From: Holophagales bacterium UBA2201
Lineage (GTDB): Bacteria; Acidobacteriota; Thermoanaerobaculia; UBA2201
Reading direction: 5' to 3'
Length of the DNA: 8,445 nucleotides
Assembly (NCBI GenBank): GCA_002327305.1
Contig: DCUZ01000102.1
Coordinates: 3,686-12,130, forward strand
Below, piece after piece: positions 5,917 to 8,445 of the stretch (position 1 is its first letter; each line of letters starts with the position of its first letter). The translations under genes were made by a program, and so were the position numbers. The notes under the pieces are model-generated. The model was not told the DNA's origin and searched no databases. It saw only the letters and a list, made by a program, of their open reading frames with translations.

Positions 5917-7086
5917 CTAAGATTCCAACTCCCCCGCCCTCCCCAATAGCCGGTCGAGCGCCGCCGTCCCTTCCGCCTTGCCCTGGAATTGCGTCCCCTT
6001 GCCGCCGCCTTTGCCGCCGGTGAGTTTCAGGACCTTCTTGAAGACCTCCTCGGCCGGCTGGTTCGACCTCTCACCTTGCCGGATGACGAAGGCCAGCTTC
6101 TCGCCGTCGTCGGAGGCCAGGACGAGCGTCCGCTGGGGAAACCGGGCCGAGAGGGCGTGCGCCGCTTTGGTGAGGAACGCAGCATCGGCCCCTGGAAAAT
6201 GGTGGAAGTTTCGGTCGGGGACGCCCTTTTCCATCAGTTCCAGAATTGAATCCTGGGCCCGGCGCAGGGATTTCTTGAGAGACTGCCGGTCCCGGTCCCA
6301 CGCCTGGAGGGTGGGAAGGAAGTCCCCTTCGCCGCACCCCAGCACCTTTTTCATGCCCTCGTGCAGGGCTTCCACGCCCCGCAGGCGCTCCGTCACGCCG
6401 CTCCCGGCCAGGTAGGGGAGGCGGACCCCCTCCTTGATCTTCTCCGTCGGATCCAGCCGGATGAGCTGGATCTGCCCGAGGCCGGCCACATGCATCCCTC
6501 CGCAAGTGTTGCGGTCCACCCCCTCGATGGTCACCACGCGGATGTCCCCCTCAAGGTCCTCCGGCAGGAGGCGGGAGCGGACGGCGGCCCGCTCGAACGC
6601 CTCCTGCGTCATGAACATCGTGGTGACCGGGCGGGCCTCGCGGATGAGGGCGTTGGCGGCGTCCTCGAGGGCCCTAAGACGCTCGGGGAGGAATCCGGTG
6701 CCCTCCAGGTCGATCGTCGCGTAATCCTCCCCAAGGTGGAAGGAGATGGTCTTCCAGCCGTACTCCTGTTGGGCCAGTGCGGTGAGGAGGTGCTGGGCGG
6801 TGTGGTGCTGCATGAACCGCCACCGCCGGGACCAGTCGAGGACGGCGCGACAGGGGCCCAAGGGGAGGGAGCGCTCGAGGTAGTGCCGCACCCCGTCAGC
6901 GACTTTGATGGTGCCCACGACCCGGACCCCGCCCAGGGTCCCCGTATCGCCGGGCTCGCCGCCCCCCTCCGGAAAGAAGATCGTTTCATTCAGTTCCGCC
7001 CAGGGACCGCGTTCATCGGCCCCGGTTCCAACGACTTCCGCATCCAACTCCCGCAGGGTCATGTCCTCGTAATAGCGCTTGATCAT
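5917..7086 (-). CDS. alaX: AlaX-type alanyl-tRNA editing protein, long form with DHHA1-like C-terminus
   Basis: The product is 389 residues, ATG 7084-7086. AlaX proteins are free-standing relatives of the alanyl-tRNA synthetase editing domain that hydrolyse Ser-tRNA(Ala), and in some cases Gly-tRNA(Ala), in the cytosol. Features in order: the beta-barrel part with the FFPEGGGEPGDTG motif (37-49); zinc ligands HTAQH (His95, His99) and NTCGGMH (Cys185, His189), all four intact; a charged, probably coiled-coil helix (about 233-267); and a C-terminal part ending in the glycine-rich GGKGGGKGTQFQGK (347-360), the DHHA1/C-Ala signature. This makes it the long class rather than the short single-domain class. 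There is no aminoacylation domain. It is the only gene of its unit, with TACAAT 6 nt before the start and no Shine-Dalgarno match. Its upstream side holds the 84-bp tandem repeat. Confidence 0.9.
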   Translation of the reverse strand: MIKRYYEDMTLRELDAEVVGTGADERGPWAELNETIFFPEGGGEPGDTGTLGGVRVVGTIKVADGVRHYLERSLPLGPCRAVLDWSRRWRFMQHHTAQHLLTALAQQEYGWKTISFHLGEDYATIDLEGTGFLPERLRALEDAANALIREARPVTTMFMTQEAFERAAVRSRLLPEDLEGDIRVVTIEGVDRNTCGGMHVAGLGQIQLIRLDPTEKIKEGVRLPYLAGSGVTERLRGVEALHEGMKKVLGCGEGDFLPTLQAWDRDRQSLKKSLRRAQDSILELMEKGVPDRNFHHFPGADAAFLTKAAHALSARFPQRTLVLASDDGEKLAFVIRQGERSNQPAEEVFKKVLKLTGGKGGGKGTQFQGKAEGTAALDRLLGRAGELES

Positions 7087-7092
7087 GGGAGC

Positions 7093-7098
7093 ATTGTA
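7093..7098 (-). promoter_or_regulatory. -10-like TACAAT box of alaX
   Basis: TACAAT on the minus strand, 6 nt before the ATG. The six bases between (GCTCCC) contain no Shine-Dalgarno match. No convincing -35 element is seen. Confidence 0.42.
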
Positions 7099-7121
7099 GC
7101 AGAGGGCCGCGTGAGCGGCCT

Positions 7122-7307
7122 GCGGGAAGGCGGGAAAGCGGGAAGGCGGAGCGGGGGCGACGTCCTTTGCGGGCGTCCTGAACCCTCGTCGGGCCCTAGC
7201 AAAGGGCGGGAAAGCGGGAAAGCGGGAAGGCGGAGCGGGGGCGACGTCCTTTGCGGGCGTCCTGAACCCTCGTCGGGCCCTAGCAAAGGGCGGGAAAGCG
7301 GGAAAGC
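7122..7307. repeat. 84-bp tandem repeat, two full copies plus 18 bp
   Basis: Copy 1 is 7122-7205, copy 2 is 7206-7289 (one difference, 7129 versus 7213), and 7290-7307 repeats the first 18 bp. Each unit begins with octamers near RGCGGGAA and contains a stem CCTTTGCGGGC / GCCC-TA-GCAAAGG (7164-7174 with 7193-7205; again 7248-7258 with 7277-7289) with a TA bulge. Unit length is a multiple of three, so open frames run through it on both strands, but none looks like a protein. Confidence 0.92.
7204..7226 (+). other. Canonical G-quadruplex motif
   Basis: Four GGG runs at 7204-7206, 7208-7210, 7216-7218 and 7224-7226 with loops C, AAAGC and AAAGC. It sits at the junction of the two 84-bp copies, on the strand opposite to alaX and about 120 nt upstream of its start. 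Confidence 0.65.
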
Positions 7308-7353
7308 TCCCCCGCCCGAGCCAAGTTCAAAATTCGAAGTTCCGCCCACCCTC

Positions 7354-7377
7354 GGTATCGGAATCGGTATCGGTATC
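7354..7377. repeat. Hexamer array, four units GGTATC/GGAATC
   Basis: GGTATC, GGAATC, GGTATC, GGTATC: second occurrence of the unit seen at 5772-5807, same orientation. Confidence 0.8.
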
Positions 7378-7432
7378 GTGGCCCAGGAAGTCCGGGAAGC
7401 TCAGCGCAAATACGGTATTGCCCTGTCTCCCT

Positions 7433-7460
7433 TCCGCCTTCAGCCCTCCGCCTTCAGCCC
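7433..7460. repeat. Two perfect copies of a 14-bp unit
   Basis: TCCGCCTTCAGCCC at 7433-7446 is repeated exactly at 7447-7460. Confidence 0.8.
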
Positions 7461-7470
7461 GGAGGTGTGG

Positions 7471-7488
7471 CGGAATGCTTGCATTCCG
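7471..7488. promoter_or_regulatory. Palindrome overlapping the -35 region of the thioesterase promoter
   Basis: CGGAATGC-TT-GCATTCCG, two perfect 8-bp arms with a 2-bp centre. It covers the proposed -35 hexamer (7479-7484). It may be an operator, or another member of the spacer palindromes. Confidence 0.5.
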
Positions 7489-7507
7489 GGCGGTTTTCGC
7501 TTACAAT
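7479..7507 (+). promoter_or_regulatory. Promoter-like pair for the thioesterase-aminotransferase unit
   Basis: TTGCAT (7479-7484) and TACAAT (7502-7507) are separated by 17 nt. The -10 box is 7 nt before the TTG at 7515. Confidence 0.45.
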
Positions 7508-7514
7508 TCTGTGC

Positions 7515-7910
7515 TTGAAACCCGTCGTGATCACCGAGCGCGTCCGCTACGCCGAGACCGACCAGATGGGGGTGGCCTACCACGGCGCCTACCCCGCCTG
7601 GTTCGAGATCGGCCGCACCGCCTACTGCCGCCAAAAAGGCGTTGTGTACGCGGAGCTGGAGCGGCAGGGCTGGGCCCTGGTCGTCGTGGAACTGAAGGCC
7701 GCGTACAAGCGGCCCCTGCGCTACGACGACACTTTCGAGGTCCACACCACCGTGGCCCAGGCCTCGCCCCGGGGGCTCACCTTCGGATACCGCATCGTCC
7801 GGGACGGCGTCCTCTGCACCGAGGGGACGACGCGCCACCTGTTCGTCGCGATGGACACCTTCAAGCCCGCCTCCGCGCCGGCGGAGGTGGTTAAAAAACT
7901 CGCCGGCTAA
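7515..7910 (+). CDS. 4HBT/YbgC-type acyl-CoA thioesterase
   Basis: From TTG 7515 the product is 131 residues, normal for single hot-dog-fold thioesterases, which cleave acyl-CoA or acyl-ACP thioesters in the cytosol. The signature is at the start: VRYAETDQMGVAYHGAYPAWFE (10-31), with Asp16 in the position of the catalytic Asp of 4-hydroxybenzoyl-CoA thioesterase and YbgC, followed by GRTAY. Strand patterns (LVVVELKAAYKRPLRYDDTFEV and FGYRIVRDGVLCTEGTTRHLFV) complete the fold. TTG was chosen because the homologous part begins about 8 residues later; GTG 7527 is an equal candidate, while the longer upstream frame would run through the palindrome and -10 box. Substrate cannot be told. The aminotransferase gene follows 18 nt later, so a shared transcript is likely. 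Confidence 0.83.
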   Translation: MKPVVITERVRYAETDQMGVAYHGAYPAWFEIGRTAYCRQKGVVYAELERQGWALVVVELKAAYKRPLRYDDTFEVHTTVAQASPRGLTFGYRIVRDGVLCTEGTTRHLFVAMDTFKPASAPAEVVKKLAG

Positions 7911-7916
7911 TATCTC

Positions 7917-7924
7917 AAGGAGGT
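7917..7924 (+). promoter_or_regulatory. Strong Shine-Dalgarno site of the aminotransferase gene
   Basis: AAGGAGGT, 4 nt before ATG 7929, the best ribosome site in the window. It fixes the start and contrasts with the leader-poor first genes. Confidence 0.8.
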
Positions 7925-7928
7925 CATC

Positions 7929-8445
7929 ATGGCAGGGTTTCCCGGGTGCAGCAAGATCTGGATGAACGGAAAGATGGTCAACTTCGAGGACGCCAAGATC
8001 CACGTCCTCTCCCATGTGATCCACTACGGGAGCGCCAACTTCGAGGGGGACCGGTGCTACAACACCCCCAACGGCCCCATGGTCTTCCGCCTCATGGACC
8101 ACGTGGAGCGCCTCTTCAACTCCTGCAAGATCTACCGCATGGAGATCCCCTTCACGAAGCAACAGATCCACGACGCCTGCCTGGAGACGATCCGGGCCAA
8201 CAACCTCAAGGACTGCTACCTCCGCCCCATCGCCTACCGCGGCTTCGCCCAATTGGGCGTGGACCCCACCGGCTGTCCCATCGACGTCACCATCGCCGTG
8301 TGGGACTGGGGCAAGTACCTGGGCCCCGAGGCCCTCGAGAAGGGCGTGGACGTCCGCGTCTCCTCCTGGAACCGCATGGCGCCCAACACCTTCCCCTACC
8401 TGGCCAAGTCGGCCGCCAATTACATGAACAGCCAGCTCATCAAGA
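7929..8445 (+). CDS. Branched-chain amino acid aminotransferase (IlvE-type, PLP fold IV), 3' truncated
   Basis: The first 172 residues are visible and the frame runs off the window. Fold-type IV transaminases of this class exchange the amino group between Leu, Ile or Val and 2-oxoglutarate. Matches to the IlvE pattern: IWMNGKMVNFEDAKIHVLSH (10-29), HYGSANFEG (32-40), FRLMDHVERLFNSCKIY (53-69), YLRPIAYRG (97-105), WDWGKYLGPEALEKGVDV, SSWNRMAPNTFP (145-156), and AKSAANYMNSQ with Lys160 where Escherichia coli IlvE has its PLP Lys. Departures from the usual IlvE are FEGDRCY for FEGIRCY, FAQLGV for the usual Gly-rich turn, and SAANY for GGNY. So substrate preference may differ, and D-amino-acid transaminase or aminodeoxychorismate lyase relatives are less likely but possible. 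Confidence 0.87.
   Translation, partial: MAGFPGCSKIWMNGKMVNFEDAKIHVLSHVIHYGSANFEGDRCYNTPNGPMVFRLMDHVERLFNSCKIYRMEIPFTKQQIHDACLETIRANNLKDCYLRPIAYRGFAQLGVDPTGCPIDVTIAVWDWGKYLGPEALEKGVDVRVSSWNRMAPNTFPYLAKSAANYMNSQLIK

Noticed and set aside
7122..7307. CRISPR array
   Set aside because: The repeat is 84 bp, contiguous, without unique spacers between copies, and there are no cas genes.
6361..7518. 385-codon plus-strand frame antisense to alaX running into the spacer
   Set aside because: It reads through the 84-bp repeat and hexamer array (giving a GIGIGIG run) and has no recognisable domain; alaX motifs on the other strand are intact.

Overview
The window is about 8.4 kb of bacterial DNA, roughly two-thirds G+C by eye. 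It holds eight protein genes, two of them cut by the window edges, plus one likely small ORF. The spacers are unusually rich in short repeats and hairpins. The gene content (SpoIID-type transglycosylase, glutaryl-CoA dehydrogenase-type enzyme, MIO-type ammonia-lyase homologue, branched-chain aminotransferase homologue, AlaX) suggests a free-living, probably uncultured, amino-acid-metabolising bacterium. I cannot assign a phylum from this sequence.

Layout. Positions 1-3445 (+) carry a tight co-directional cluster: the 3' part of an aromatic amino acid/histidine ammonia-lyase homologue with an Ala-Cys-Gly cofactor triad, a secreted SpoIID/LytB protein, and a YkgJ-like cysteine-cluster protein joined to it by an ATGA overlap. 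Positions 3446-3748 hold six related hairpins between convergent gene ends. Positions 3749-4352 (-) hold a two-gene module, a small ORF and a DUF6036/AbiEii-like nucleotidyltransferase that overlap out of frame. A 53-bp direct repeat (3427-3479 and 4418-4470) brackets this module. Positions 4512-5687 (-) encode the acyl-CoA dehydrogenase and 5917-7086 (-) a long AlaX trans-editing protein. Positions 7087-7514 form a repeat-dense spacer: an 84-bp tandem duplication with a G-quadruplex motif, hexamer and heptamer arrays, and a palindrome at a promoter. Positions 7515-8445 (+) hold a 4HBT thioesterase followed by a branched-chain aminotransferase homologue with a strong Shine-Dalgarno site.

Two patterns cross gene boundaries. 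First, each of the four genes that begins a transcription unit has a TANAAT box only 6-9 nt before its start codon, which suggests leaderless or nearly leaderless mRNAs; the internal genes use a Shine-Dalgarno site or stop/start overlap. Second, the spacer hairpins share a GTAG(G)GGC flank while their inner stem triplets differ and remain complementary, so the fold rather than the sequence appears conserved. The genes do not form one obvious pathway. The lyase, aminotransferase, thioesterase and acyl-CoA dehydrogenase would all fit amino-acid catabolism, but that link is inference.
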